From the NCBI GenBank assembly GCA_039927975.1, contig JBDSTZ010000188.1, positions 1-20,159 on the forward strand: a stretch of 20,159 bases of DNA, in the 5' to 3' direction. Position numbers and translations under genes: made by a program. Position 1 is the first letter of the stretch. Each line of letters starts with the position of its first letter. Positions 1-10,638 of this stretch are shown piece after piece. The notes beneath the pieces were generated by a model. The model was given only the letters and a program-made list of their open reading frames with translations, had not been told where the DNA came from and did no database searches. Origin of the DNA: JBDSTZ01 sp039927975. Lineage in GTDB: Bacteria > Pseudomonadota > Gammaproteobacteria > Burkholderiales > Burkholderiaceae_D.

Positions 1-194
1 GTGAATTTGGCCAGCACCGCATCGACCACGATGCGCGAGGCGACTTCGCCGCCCTGGTGGCCGCCGGCGCCGTCGGCGACGACGAAGCAGCTCATCTCGT
101 CATGCGAGGCCAGGCCGATGCGATCCTGGTTCGACGCCCGCATGCCGATCTCGCACAGCGACGCGATGTCGAGGCTGACGGCGTTAGCGGGCAT
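1..194 (-). CDS. pppA: PP2C-family Ser/Thr protein phosphatase, N-terminal part (T6SS-linked)
   Basis: Partial gene: the first 64 codons are visible and the rest lies beyond the window start. Translating down from the ATG at 194 gives a PP2C N-terminus with the metal-binding motifs in order: a G-x-R-x-x-N-Q-D segment (N22-Q23-D24) and then V-V-A-D-G-A-G-G-H with D41. PP2C enzymes remove phosphate from Ser/Thr using two metal ions held by such aspartates. The start overlaps the last 11 nt of the upstream tagH gene, so the two are probably co-translated. In type VI secretion clusters this phosphatase (PppA) opposes the kinase PpkA in post-translational control of the FHA protein, and its position next to tagH supports that role. 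A general Stp-type phosphatase is the alternative. The family call is firm; the T6SS role is inferred from the neighbour. Confidence 0.88.
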   Translation of the reverse strand, partial: MPANAVSLDIASLCEIGMRASNQDRIGLASHDEMSCFVVADGAGGHQGGEVASRIVVDAVLAKF

Positions 195-1119
195 TGCCGG
201 CGCTGGTATTAAAGCGTTCGACTTCGGCCTCGTAAGCGCTGAGGAAGGCGGCGCCGAACAGGGTCTTGAACGGGTCCTGCGCTTCGCCGGCCAGCACGCC
301 GTACTGCCGCGCGTAGCTGGTCCACATGGCGGCGGGGCGGCGCGACGGCACCAGCGCGTCGATCAGTCCCGGCGCCGGCAAGGCCGCCTCGAACTGCGCC
401 GGTTTCAAGCGCGTCATCACCGTTTGCATGCTCGCGCGGGTGCCGGCCACCACGCCCAGCTGATGGCCGCGCAGGTCGTGATAAGCGTCTTCGATCGATT
501 CGAGCGGCTCCAGGAAACCCGGCATTTTCTTGCGCAGCATCTGGGTCAGCACGGTCTGGCTGTCGGCGAAAAACTTGAGCGGGTTGTTATTCCGGACCAC
601 GACCATCGTGACGTCGGCCTTGACTTCCTGCTTGACCAGCGAGCGCAGTGCCAGCAGGTCGATCGCCCCTTGCAGCGAGGTGGCCATCAGCTTGCCGAGC
701 AGTTCCATGGTCTCGGGCGTGAGGTCGGCCGAGATGGCGTCGGCGGAAATGCCGGCGCCGCGCAGGAAGGCTTCCTTGAGCGCGGCGATGTCGCCGGGCG
801 TGGCCGGCGCCTCTTCGGCCTTGAGCAGGTACAGGCCGATCTTGACCTGGTCGCCCGGCACGATCATCGCGTCCTGGCCGGCAAACAGCTCCTGGCCGTT
901 GAGGCTCAGGGGCGTGGCGTCGGAGAGGTTGGCGATGCGATGGTGGGCGCCGTCGTGCCACAACGCCGCCTGCGAACGCGCCACTTCGCGGCTGGCGTCG
1001 GGCAGCACGAAAAAATTGTCCTCGCCGCGCCCGAGGGTGAGTCGCTCGCGGCCGAATAGGGCGGACAGTGGCGCGGACGGCGCGGCGTTGTCATTCATGG
1101 CGACGGCAAGTTTGATCAT
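184..1119 (-). CDS. tagH: Type VI secretion system FHA-domain protein TagH/Fha
   Basis: A 311-residue protein with two parts. Residues 1-100 form an FHA-type beta domain (G30-R31, then N74-G75). Residues 110-240 match the conserved C-terminal region of T6SS TagH/Fha proteins, including the stretch around 134-185 (LTPETMELLGKL through VVVRNNNPLKFF) and the 195-225 block. Fha proteins sit in the cytoplasm, are targets of the PpkA/PppA pair and help switch on T6SS assembly. The usual FHA S-R-x-H core reads A47-R48-x-Q50 here, so phosphothreonine binding may be weakened. The protein is short for the family because the linker between domains is brief. The ATG at 1119 is chosen because it gives a complete first beta strand; no clear Shine-Dalgarno is visible there or at the alternative ATG at 1098. 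Its end overlaps the phosphatase start by 11 nt. Confidence 0.9.
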   Translation of the reverse strand: MIKLAVAMNDNAAPSAPLSALFGRERLTLGRGEDNFFVLPDASREVARSQAALWHDGAHHRIANLSDATPLSLNGQELFAGQDAMIVPGDQVKIGLYLLKAEEAPATPGDIAALKEAFLRGAGISADAISADLTPETMELLGKLMATSLQGAIDLLALRSLVKQEVKADVTMVVVRNNNPLKFFADSQTVLTQMLRKKMPGFLEPLESIEDAYHDLRGHQLGVVAGTRASMQTVMTRLKPAQFEAALPAPGLIDALVPSRRPAAMWTSYARQYGVLAGEAQDPFKTLFGAAFLSAYEAEVERFNTSAGNAR

Positions 1120-1309
1120 GGCGGCTGGACGGAGTGATCCGATGTTTATCTACGGCAATAATGCCAGATTTGGGGGCTGGATGCACGTGCCCAGGCGCGC
1201 ATGCGTCAATCGCGCCACAGCCTGCGGCCATTCGCGGCGCCGCTTGATACGGATCATCGCGCTGGCCGCGTCATGCCGGCAGCGGGGAAAGCCGCGCAAG
1301 GCCAGTCTG

Positions 1310-2716
<1,407 letters not shown>

Positions 2717-2724
2717 GGGGGGGG
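2717..2724 (-). repeat. Homopolymer tract of eight C (G on plus strand) abutting the dbpA start codon
   Basis: Eight identical bases lie immediately before the ATG on the dbpA coding strand, where a ribosome binding site would normally be spaced. Long G/C runs are prone to slippage. Here a length change would alter the leader and would shift any translation begun upstream at GTG 2785 out of frame. Confidence 0.9.
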
Positions 2725-2751
2725 CGCGAAAAAGTGAGACAGCAAAATGGG

Positions 2752-2772
2752 ATGATACTGCGTGCGATGATA
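2752..2772 (-). promoter_or_regulatory. Tandem -10-like elements upstream of dbpA
   Basis: On the minus strand the hexamer TATCAT occurs twice, at 2772-2767 and 2757-2752, 15 bp apart. Each matches the sigma70 -10 consensus at five of six positions. The downstream copy predicts a start near 2745 and a leader of about 29 nt to the dbpA ATG. No good -35 hexamer is seen at the right distance for either copy, so this is a weak prediction. Confidence 0.3.
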
Positions 2773-2967
2773 CGGCGGGAATCACGCGGCGGGAAGGCGG
2801 CAGCGGGGCAAACCTGCAGCGCGCCGCAACCCTGGCAAATAAACAATCTTCAAGGCTTCCCGGCGTGGCGCTAAAACGCTGCGCGCCCGGTAGCGTGACG
2901 GCGGTGCCTGCGCGAGCGCGGCGCGCGAAGCAGGCCGCATTGGCCTGCGCCGACGCCGACGCTCAGA

Positions 2968-3201
2968 TCAGGAAGCAGCCCACACCGGCAATCCGGTCAG
3001 GTCCAGCTCCGTTGAGCGCTGCCACACCGGCAGGCCGCTGCTGTCCGTCGCTTCGAGCAACTCGAGTTGTTCCTGGCGCGCACCGGTCTTGCGGCGGCGC
3101 GGCGCGCTGGCGCGAATCGGTTCCGGCGTCGTCAACGGCGGCAGGTCGGGCAGGGCAAATCCGGGTAAATCGAAGGTCGCGTTATCTTTTTTGTCTCTCA
3201 T
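2968..3201 (-). CDS. Small protein of unknown function with two G-L-P-V-W motifs
   Basis: A 77-residue, proline-rich and charged protein that I do not recognise. The N-terminal half is rich in proline and leucine (L-P-D-L-P-P-L-T-T-P), followed by a basic patch (R-R-R-K, about 35-38). The C-terminus repeats G-L-P-V-W twice, about 16 residues apart, and the protein ends four residues after the second copy. There is no signal peptide or membrane segment. ATG 3201 is chosen because the next in-frame ATG (3264) lies on the far side of a strong terminator hairpin, through which the reading frame stays open. No clear Shine-Dalgarno is present. It precedes dbpA on the same strand with about 250 nt between. 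Repeated short tryptophan motifs suggest a peptide-binding tail, but that is only a guess. Confidence 0.5.
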   Translation of the reverse strand: MRDKKDNATFDLPGFALPDLPPLTTPEPIRASAPRRRKTGARQEQLELLEATDSSGLPVWQRSTELDLTGLPVWAAS

Positions 3202-3219
3202 GTTGTCGCTGCGCGCCCC

Positions 3220-3251
3220 AAAAACAAAAGCCCGGCTGAAAGAGTCGGGCT
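3220..3251 (-). terminator. Rho-independent terminator upstream of the 77-aa ORF
   Basis: On the minus strand a GC-rich stem AGCCCG/CGGGCT encloses an 11-nt loop and is followed by TTTTGTTTTT. It ends about 19 nt before the ATG at 3201. It therefore closes a transcript coming from the 3380-3396 promoter side, and could act as an attenuator for the small ORF behind it. Confidence 0.75.
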
Positions 3252-3381
3252 CGGGTTCAATCATGTTTGCTTGCGGGGCCAGGATAAGTCCTGAACCACG
3301 CCAAAAAACGGCCTGAATTCCTTTGCCTCCTGGCGGAACTGGCGCTTTTGCCGATTCGGTTGCGGGGTAAAAAATTGCGTG
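3220..3381 (-). ncRNA. Candidate small RNA or attenuated leader
   Basis: An extended -10 promoter (3396-3388) and a rho-independent terminator (3251-3220) bracket about 160 nt with no convincing coding frame. The segment can fold: CCACGC near its 5' end pairs with GCGTGG about 75 nt later, CAGGA-CTTA-TCCTG forms a perfect small hairpin, and GGTTCA pairs with TGAACC around it, just before the terminator. This suggests a structured RNA. It does not match 6S RNA, SRP RNA, tmRNA or a riboswitch class that I could recognise. It could be a free-standing sRNA or the 5' leader of the 77-aa gene. The call is inferred from signals alone. Confidence 0.4.
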
Positions 3382-3387
3382 GCCGCG

Positions 3388-3396
3388 AGTGTATCA
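3388..3396 (-). promoter_or_regulatory. Extended -10 promoter of the candidate leader RNA
   Basis: The minus strand reads TGATACACT, an extended -10 (TG-n-TACACT). The -35 region 17 bp upstream (TGTCAA) is poor, which is normal for extended -10 promoters. The predicted start is near 3381. Confidence 0.45.
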
Positions 3397-3437
3397 CTTC
3401 TCAACGCATTTTGACATCGCGGCCCGTTGCCGTTTTG

Positions 3438-3478
3438 AAAAAAGACCGGTCGATTGCTCGCTCATGCCTTTGCCGGCC
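3438..3478 (-). terminator. Probable terminator of the antitoxin-like gene
   Basis: On the minus strand GGCCGG pairs with CCGGTC (one G-T wobble) across a 23-nt loop and is followed directly by six T. It lies about 75-110 nt after the stop codon of the 82-aa gene. The long loop makes this a moderate call. Confidence 0.45.
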
Positions 3479-3550
3479 AGCGTTGCGCCGTATGCTTGAC
3501 GCGCAAAATTTCGACGCTCACTTTCCGGATTCGATGCCTGCTTTTTCCAT

Positions 3551-3799
3551 TCACGCCGGCGCACGTTTCGTGCTTACCCCTTTGATTGCCGCGCGGACCT
3601 GGCGCACCACTTCCTCATGTGAGATCGTGGGACTTGGGTCATCGATGGCTTCCTGTATCTCGGCCCGAAGCCAATCGTCATAGGCTGCGGACGTGTCCGC
3701 CTTCGTTATCGCCTCCGATGCGTCCGGACGGGTTCGGGGCGCCGGGCCAGCTACGGCCAGCTTGGTCAGGCTGGTATGGTCAATCGTTTCGATTGTCAT
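3551..3799 (-). CDS. PaaA2/stability-determinant-like antitoxin, apparently without its toxin
   Basis: An 82-residue protein whose residues 40-70 (Y-D-D-W-L-R-A-E-I-Q-E-A-I-D-D-P then I-S-H-E-E-V) match the conserved helix of the PaaA2-like antitoxins that neutralise ParE/RelE-fold toxins. The family pattern is Y-x-x-W-L/F-R-A-x-V-Q-x-A-L-x-D-P-R-P-x-I-P-H-x-E-V. The first 38 residues are probably disordered. ATG 3799 has a strong Shine-Dalgarno (AAGGAG, 8 nt upstream), a good -10 at 3865-3860 and a palindrome over the -35, so the gene looks expressed and regulated. The toxin normally follows directly, but the about 110 nt after the stop hold only frames of 11-20 codons before a probable terminator. 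It may be an orphan antitoxin, a remnant, or an anti-addiction gene. The family call comes from motif memory, not a search. Confidence 0.7.
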   Translation of the reverse strand: MTIETIDHTSLTKLAVAGPAPRTRPDASEAITKADTSAAYDDWLRAEIQEAIDDPSPTISHEEVVRQVRAAIKGVSTKRAPA

Positions 3800-3859
3800 G
3801 CTGATTCTCCTTCAAGCATCAAGGCAACCGTAAGATGCATGCCTCGTGTGTGGCGGCCA

Positions 3860-3889
3860 ATTATAAGTATTTGCAAGCCCCAATGTTGA
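3860..3889 (-). promoter_or_regulatory. Promoter of the antitoxin-like gene
   Basis: The minus strand has a perfect -10 TATAAT at 3865-3860 and a -35 TCAACA (four of six) at 3889-3884, with an 18-bp spacer. The predicted start is near 3853, giving a leader of about 54 nt. Confidence 0.6.
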
Positions 3890-3901
3890 AGTGTGCTTCA
3901 A
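3886..3901. promoter_or_regulatory. Perfect 16-bp palindrome, candidate operator
   Basis: The sequence TTGAAG-TGTG-CTTCAA has two perfect 6-bp arms around a 4-bp spacer and overlaps the -35 of the antitoxin-like gene. A further TTGAAG half-site lies on the minus strand at the gene's Shine-Dalgarno (about 3816-3811). Type II antitoxins often repress their own promoter through such sites; binding here is inferred. Confidence 0.5.
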
Positions 3902-3942
3902 GTGCGGGACATAAAAGACGACGCGCGAAAGTCGCACACCGC

Positions 3943-3982
3943 AAAAAGCAAAAAGCCGTTGAGTCACGAGGAGTCAACGGCT
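3943..3982 (-). terminator. Strong rho-independent terminator of tRNA-fMet
   Basis: On the minus strand AGCCGTTGA pairs perfectly with TCAACGGCT (9 bp) around an 11-nt loop and is followed by TTTTTGCTTTTTG. It begins 12 nt after the encoded CCA end of the tRNA, so the tRNA is probably transcribed alone. Confidence 0.88.
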
Positions 3983-3994
3983 TCTACTTGATTC

Positions 3995-4071
3995 TGGTTG
4001 CGGGGACAGGATTTGAACCTGTGACCTTCGGGTTATGAGCCCGACGAGCTGCCAGACTGCTCCACCCCGCG
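3995..4071 (-). tRNA. Initiator tRNA-fMet (CAT anticodon)
   Basis: A 77-nt tRNA whose 5' end CGCGGGGTGGAGCAG and anticodon arm TCGGGCTCATAACCCGA are those of bacterial initiator tRNA. The first base C faces A at position 72, the mismatch that lets formyltransferase recognise the initiator. The three G-C pairs of the anticodon stem that guide it to the ribosomal P site are present. The T arm reads GGTTCAAATCC and CCA is encoded at the 3' end (3997-3995). A promoter immediately upstream and a strong terminator downstream make it a single-gene unit. The -10 box ends only 6 nt before the mature 5' end, so the primary transcript may have almost no leader. Confidence 0.97.
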
Positions 4072-4077
4072 AACAGA

Positions 4078-4106
4078 ATTATATAGAGATTCTCCGCGTC
4101 GTGCAA
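4078..4106 (-). promoter_or_regulatory. Promoter of tRNA-fMet
   Basis: The minus strand carries TTGCAC (4106-4101), a 17-bp spacer and a perfect TATAAT (4083-4078). Six nucleotides separate the -10 from the first base of the mature tRNA at 4071, which places the predicted +1 at or within a few bases of that end. Confidence 0.75.
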
Positions 4107-4142
4107 TGGCTGGTGCGATTACACGCAAAATTATCGCCGCAA

Positions 4143-5309
4143 TCACTTCGCCGCCAGCCGCCACAGCGAGGTCAGCTCGGCGGAACGGGCCGCGTGCAGC
4201 GGGTCGTCCGGGTCGCTCGCGCGCGCGTGGGTGGGGCGCGTGTCGTGCCGTTCGATCACCGCCAGGCCGGCCGCGTCGATCCAGCCGAGCAGCTCGGCGC
4301 GGCTGCGCAGGCCGAGGTGTTCGGCCAGGTCCGACAGGATCAGCCAACCTTCGCCTTCCTCGTCGAGGTGGGCCGCCAGGCCGGCCAGGAAGCCCTTCAA
4401 CATGCGGCTGTCGGGATCGTAGATCGCCGATTCGATCGAGGCGCTCGGCCGGCCCGGCAGCCACGGTGGATTGCAGACGATGAGCTGGGCGCGGCCGGCC
4501 GGGAACAGGTCGGCCTGCACCACCTCCACCTGCTCGTTCAGGCCGAGGCGCTGGAGGTTGTCGCGCGCGCAGCTGAGCGCGCGCTGGTCCATGTCGGTGG
4601 CCACCACGCGCGCCACGCCGCGCCGCGCCAGCAGCGCCGCCAGCACGCCAGTGCCGGTGCCGATGTCGAAGGCGGTCTCGGTGCGCGCCGGCAGCGGCGC
4701 CTCGTTCACCAGCGTCAGGTACTCGCCGCGGATCGGCGAGAACACGCCGTAATGCGGGTGGATCCGGTCGCCCAGCGCGGCAATCTCGACACCGTTCTTG
4801 CGCCACTCGTGGGCGCCGATCAGGCCAAGCAGCTCGCGCATCGAGGCGACGAAGGGCTCACCCGGACGGCCGTAGGCTTCGTTGCAGGCCAGCGTGGCGT
4901 CGGGCGCGCGGCGCAGCGGGATGCTGTAGTCGGCGTCGAACGGAATGAGCAGCATGGCCAGCGTGCGCGCGCGCTGCGATTGCGCCTGGCGGTGCAGGTG
5001 GAAGGCTTCGGCCGGCGAGGCCGGCAGCTTGGGATTCTTTGCGCGCTTGCCCTTGCCGCTTTTCTGGTCGGCGCGCCGCGCCAGCGCCTGCAGCAGCTGG
5101 CGGGCGTTCTGGAAGTCGCCGCGCCACAGCAGCGCGGTGCCTTCGCAGGCCAGCCGGTAGGCCGTATCGGCCGGGGTCTGGTCGTTGGCGATGATGACCT
5201 TGCGTGGCGGCGGCATGCCGCTTTCGGAGCGCCACACGGCGCTGTGCTCGCGTTCGCCCTCGGTCCAATGGATGCGCGGCGGTGGAGTGTTATTGTTGTA
5301 TGGGTGCAT
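4143..5309 (-). CDS. Class I SAM-dependent methyltransferase, MTS (methyltransferase small) type
   Basis: A 388-residue protein. Residues 205-345 form a Rossmann methyltransferase domain with motif I F-D-I-G-T-G-T-G-V-L-A (214-224), an acidic motif II residue at D239 (A-T-D-M-D) and N-P-P-W at 280-283. The N-P-P-W/Y motif marks enzymes that methylate a planar nitrogen in a nucleic acid base or glutamine side chain (RlmG, RsmC, PrmC and N6-adenine enzymes). Residues 1-200 are a separate domain with a lysine-rich loop at 83-94 (K-S-G-K-G-K-R-A-K), which could contact RNA or DNA. The substrate cannot be read from sequence. ATG 5309 is used; no good Shine-Dalgarno is seen, but a TATAAT lies about 40 bp upstream. 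The gene stands alone between the tRNA and the sigma28-type gene. Confidence 0.85.
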   Translation of the reverse strand: MHPYNNNTPPPRIHWTEGEREHSAVWRSESGMPPPRKVIIANDQTPADTAYRLACEGTALLWRGDFQNARQLLQALARRADQKSGKGKRAKNPKLPASPAEAFHLHRQAQSQRARTLAMLLIPFDADYSIPLRRAPDATLACNEAYGRPGEPFVASMRELLGLIGAHEWRKNGVEIAALGDRIHPHYGVFSPIRGEYLTLVNEAPLPARTETAFDIGTGTGVLAALLARRGVARVVATDMDQRALSCARDNLQRLGLNEQVEVVQADLFPAGRAQLIVCNPPWLPGRPSASIESAIYDPDSRMLKGFLAGLAAHLDEEGEGWLILSDLAEHLGLRSRAELLGWIDAAGLAVIERHDTRPTHARASDPDDPLHAARSAELTSLWRLAAK

Positions 5310-5349
5310 GGAGAGGGCGATCGAGGAGGGACGCGGACGTCAAGCGCGC

Positions 5350-5378
5350 ATTATACGCGCTGGCAGGCAGCGTTTTGA
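5350..5378 (-). promoter_or_regulatory. Promoter of the methyltransferase gene
   Basis: The minus strand has a perfect TATAAT (5355-5350) with TCAAAA (three of six) 17 bp upstream at 5378-5373. The predicted start is near 5343, about 34 nt before the ATG. The -10 sits inside a GCGCG/CGCGC inverted repeat. Confidence 0.5.
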
Positions 5379-5415
5379 CCCTTCGACGGCCGGCGCGGCT
5401 TGCGGCCGGCGCCGC

Positions 5416-6285
5416 TTAAGCAGTGGCGACGTCGGTGCTGGCAGCTGCGACGGCCGGCGCCGGCGCCGGTGCGTACGCGGCCAGCGCCTTGCTGCGATCA
5501 ACCGCCGTGGGCGCCGGCTGGTCGGCGGGCTGGCGCGGGGCCAGCAGGGCGGCCGAGTTCACCAGCCGCAGCAAGCGCAGCGACAAATTGCCGCTGTCGC
5601 CCTGCTCGTTGCCGGCGTCGGTTTTGCCCTGCAGTTCGCGGCCGAGTACCTTGAACAGGTCGGCCAGGCTGCCGGGGAATTTTATCTGCGGCAGATTCTT
5701 GCCGGTCAGGGCGCCGAGGTCGGAAGTGGTGGAGGCCGTCGTATCGTCCTTGTCGGCGGCGACGCTGGTGGTGCGCGCGGCGCTCGCCTGCACGCTTGCC
5801 TCGTACTTCACCTCGATCTCGAAATCGTAGCTTTGGCCATCCTCGGTGACGATCGTGCCGCGGCCAATGAAATGCGCGTTCGCGCTGAAATCGAGCGAGG
5901 CCGAATCGATGCTGCCGTCGGCGTTGTCAAAGTGCGTCACGCTGCTCGACAGGCTGGCGTCGGCAGACAGGCTGACCGAATCGAACTGCACCGTCGCGCC
6001 CTTGGCAGCCTTGCCGAACAGGGCGTCGGCGAACTGGCCGATGAACTTTTGCGCCACATCGACGGTTTTCCGGCCGAGCTGGTCGACCCGGGCGTCGAGC
6101 GCCTGCTGCGACAGGCTCACCGAGGCGGCGGCCGGCGCGAGCGGATCGACCACCGGCAGCCGCGCCGCTTGTTTGCCGCTGGCCGATGCGGCCTGCGCCA
6201 GCGCGGACTGGCTGTTATCCTGCGCCGCCGTGCGAAGCGCCGGCGAAGGCGTCGTGCGTGTGATTGGAGCGGCGATGGCGGACAT
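5416..6285 (-). CDS. Protein of unknown function behind a sigma28-like promoter
   Basis: A 289-residue protein that I cannot name. Residues 1-55 are Ala/Ser/Thr-rich and likely unstructured. Residues 58-100 look helical (L-S-Q-Q-A-L-D-A-R-V-D-Q-L-G and V-A-Q-K-F-I-G-Q-F-A-D-A-L-F-G). Residues 100-170 look beta-rich, with alternating polar and hydrophobic residues (Q-F-D-S-V-S-L-S-A-D-A-S and G-R-G-T-I-V-T-E-D-G-Q-S-Y-D-F-E-I-E-V-K-Y). The rest is low complexity, ending in an Ala/Pro-rich tail. There is no signal peptide or transmembrane helix. ATG 6285 has a GCAGGTAA Shine-Dalgarno about 7 nt upstream. The promoter is not sigma70-like but carries TAAAGTTT, the flagellar sigma28 -35, so a motility or surface role is possible. 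No other flagellar gene is in the window. Confidence 0.8.
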   Translation of the reverse strand: MSAIAAPITRTTPSPALRTAAQDNSQSALAQAASASGKQAARLPVVDPLAPAAASVSLSQQALDARVDQLGRKTVDVAQKFIGQFADALFGKAAKGATVQFDSVSLSADASLSSSVTHFDNADGSIDSASLDFSANAHFIGRGTIVTEDGQSYDFEIEVKYEASVQASAARTTSVAADKDDTTASTTSDLGALTGKNLPQIKFPGSLADLFKVLGRELQGKTDAGNEQGDSGNLSLRLLRLVNSAALLAPRQPADQPAPTAVDRSKALAAYAPAPAPAVAAASTDVATA

Positions 6286-6323
6286 GGCGGGTTACCTGCA
6301 AGTTTGTGGGGGTGACAATAGCG

Positions 6324-6350
6324 GTAACGACAGACCGGCGCCAAACTTTA
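6324..6350 (-). promoter_or_regulatory. Sigma28 (FliA)-type promoter of the 289-aa gene
   Basis: The minus strand reads TAAAGTTT (6350-6343), an exact match to the sigma28 -35 consensus, then 11 bp, then GTCGTTAC (6331-6324) against GCCGATAA, five of eight. The predicted start is near 6317, about 31 nt before the ATG. Confidence 0.55.
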
Positions 6351-6372
6351 GGTAACATTTTGTTATTTCTTC

Positions 6373-6585
6373 TCAATGATGGTGCGACCATTCGCCATCT
6401 GTTGACGCAAGATAAGATTTCACCGCTTCGGCGTTGCCGGTGGCGTGGCGTTTGACCTCGCCGCAGGCGCAAATGCCCTGGTACGGCTGGATGTGCGAGC
6501 AGGCGGAAACTTTCTGCAGGAAAACTTTCACCGCTTTCGAGCAGTTGGCGCACTTGAAGGTGAGGATGCGGGCGGGTTTGAGCAT
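6373..6585 (-). CDS. Small cysteine-rich protein, possible zinc ribbon
   Basis: A 70-residue protein with C12-x-x-C15, C29 and C39-x-C41, a spacing that could hold one zinc ion. It ends in three histidines (H68-H70). The first residues (M-L-K-P-A-R-I-L-T-F-K-C-A-N-C) resemble a beta strand leading into a zinc knuckle. I do not recognise the family. ATG 6585 is chosen because the fold starts there; in-frame ATG 6624 and GTG 6642 would add 13-19 residues without apparent structure. No clear Shine-Dalgarno precedes any of them. It is followed on the same strand by the 289-aa gene, but that gene has its own promoter. Codon use matches the neighbouring real genes. Confidence 0.6.
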   Translation of the reverse strand: MLKPARILTFKCANCSKAVKVFLQKVSACSHIQPYQGICACGEVKRHATGNAEAVKSYLASTDGEWSHHH

Positions 6586-6701
6586 GGTGTCAGGCGTGAA
6601 GGAATGGAGGCGGGATTTTACCATCGGCGGGTCAACCGGCACCCGGCCCTCACGTTAACTGACCAGGCGAATTGCCGCCGCATCGGTTAGCACACCAGCA
6701 T

Positions 6702-6863
6702 ATGAACCAACGATTGAATCGCCACCAGCAACCCAGCAAGGAATCGGTCAGGCAATGGCTGCGCGACGAAATCTCGCGCCGCCGTCCGCCGCCGGACCTC
6801 CAGCAAATCCGCGCGGCGCTCGGGTGGGAAACCGGTGCCGCGAAGGCGGCGAAAAAAGGCTAG
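6702..6863 (+). CDS. Short basic protein of unknown function
   Basis: A 53-residue ORF: M-N-Q-R-L-N-R-H-Q-Q-P-S-K-E-S-V-R-Q-W-L, then D-E-I-S-R-R-R-P-P-P-D and I-R-A-A-L-G-W, with a lysine-rich end. It looks like a single helix, a proline turn and a second short helix. There is no signal peptide or membrane segment. I have an impression of similar short proteins in related genomes but cannot name a family. ATG 6702 is the most sensible start; no Shine-Dalgarno is seen. It is divergent from the cysteine-rich gene and converges on sbcC with 25 nt between stops. It may be spurious. Confidence 0.5.
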   Translation: MNQRLNRHQQPSKESVRQWLRDEISRRRPPPDLQQIRAALGWETGAAKAAKKG

Positions 6864-6888
6864 CCCGGGCGCGGCTGCGGGGACGGCC

Positions 6889-10634
<3,746 letters not shown>

Positions 10635-10638
<4 letters not shown>

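Noticed and set aside
1120..1309. Sigma54-like TGGC...TTGC upstream of tagH
   Set aside because: The GG-to-GC spacing is three bases too short for a sigma54 promoter, and no other convincing promoter was seen in this gap.
3440..3550. Possible toxin remnant after the antitoxin (frames such as V-S-V-E-I-L-R-V-K-H-T-A-Q-R)
   Set aside because: The frames are only 11-20 codons and show no ParE/RelE pattern that I could defend.
3348..3683. 111-codon plus-strand frame across the antitoxin-like gene
   Set aside because: It lacks a ribosome binding site and family motifs, while the opposite strand has a strong Shine-Dalgarno, a promoter and a recognisable antitoxin segment.
3835..4038. 67-codon plus-strand frame ending G-T-G-F-E-P-V-T-F-G-L
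   Set aside because: This ending is the well-known false translation of a tRNA gene read backwards; the frame runs into tRNA-fMet.
4033..4806. 257-codon minus frame ending V-E-Q-S-G-S-S-S-G-S
   Set aside because: It is another tRNA-derived false frame overlapping the methyltransferase gene in a different phase.
5380..5475. Repeated GCGGCCGGCGC-type blocks near the end of the 289-aa gene
   Set aside because: They are short GC-rich direct repeats, part of them coding an Ala/Pro tail. They form no clear terminator or mobile repeat family.
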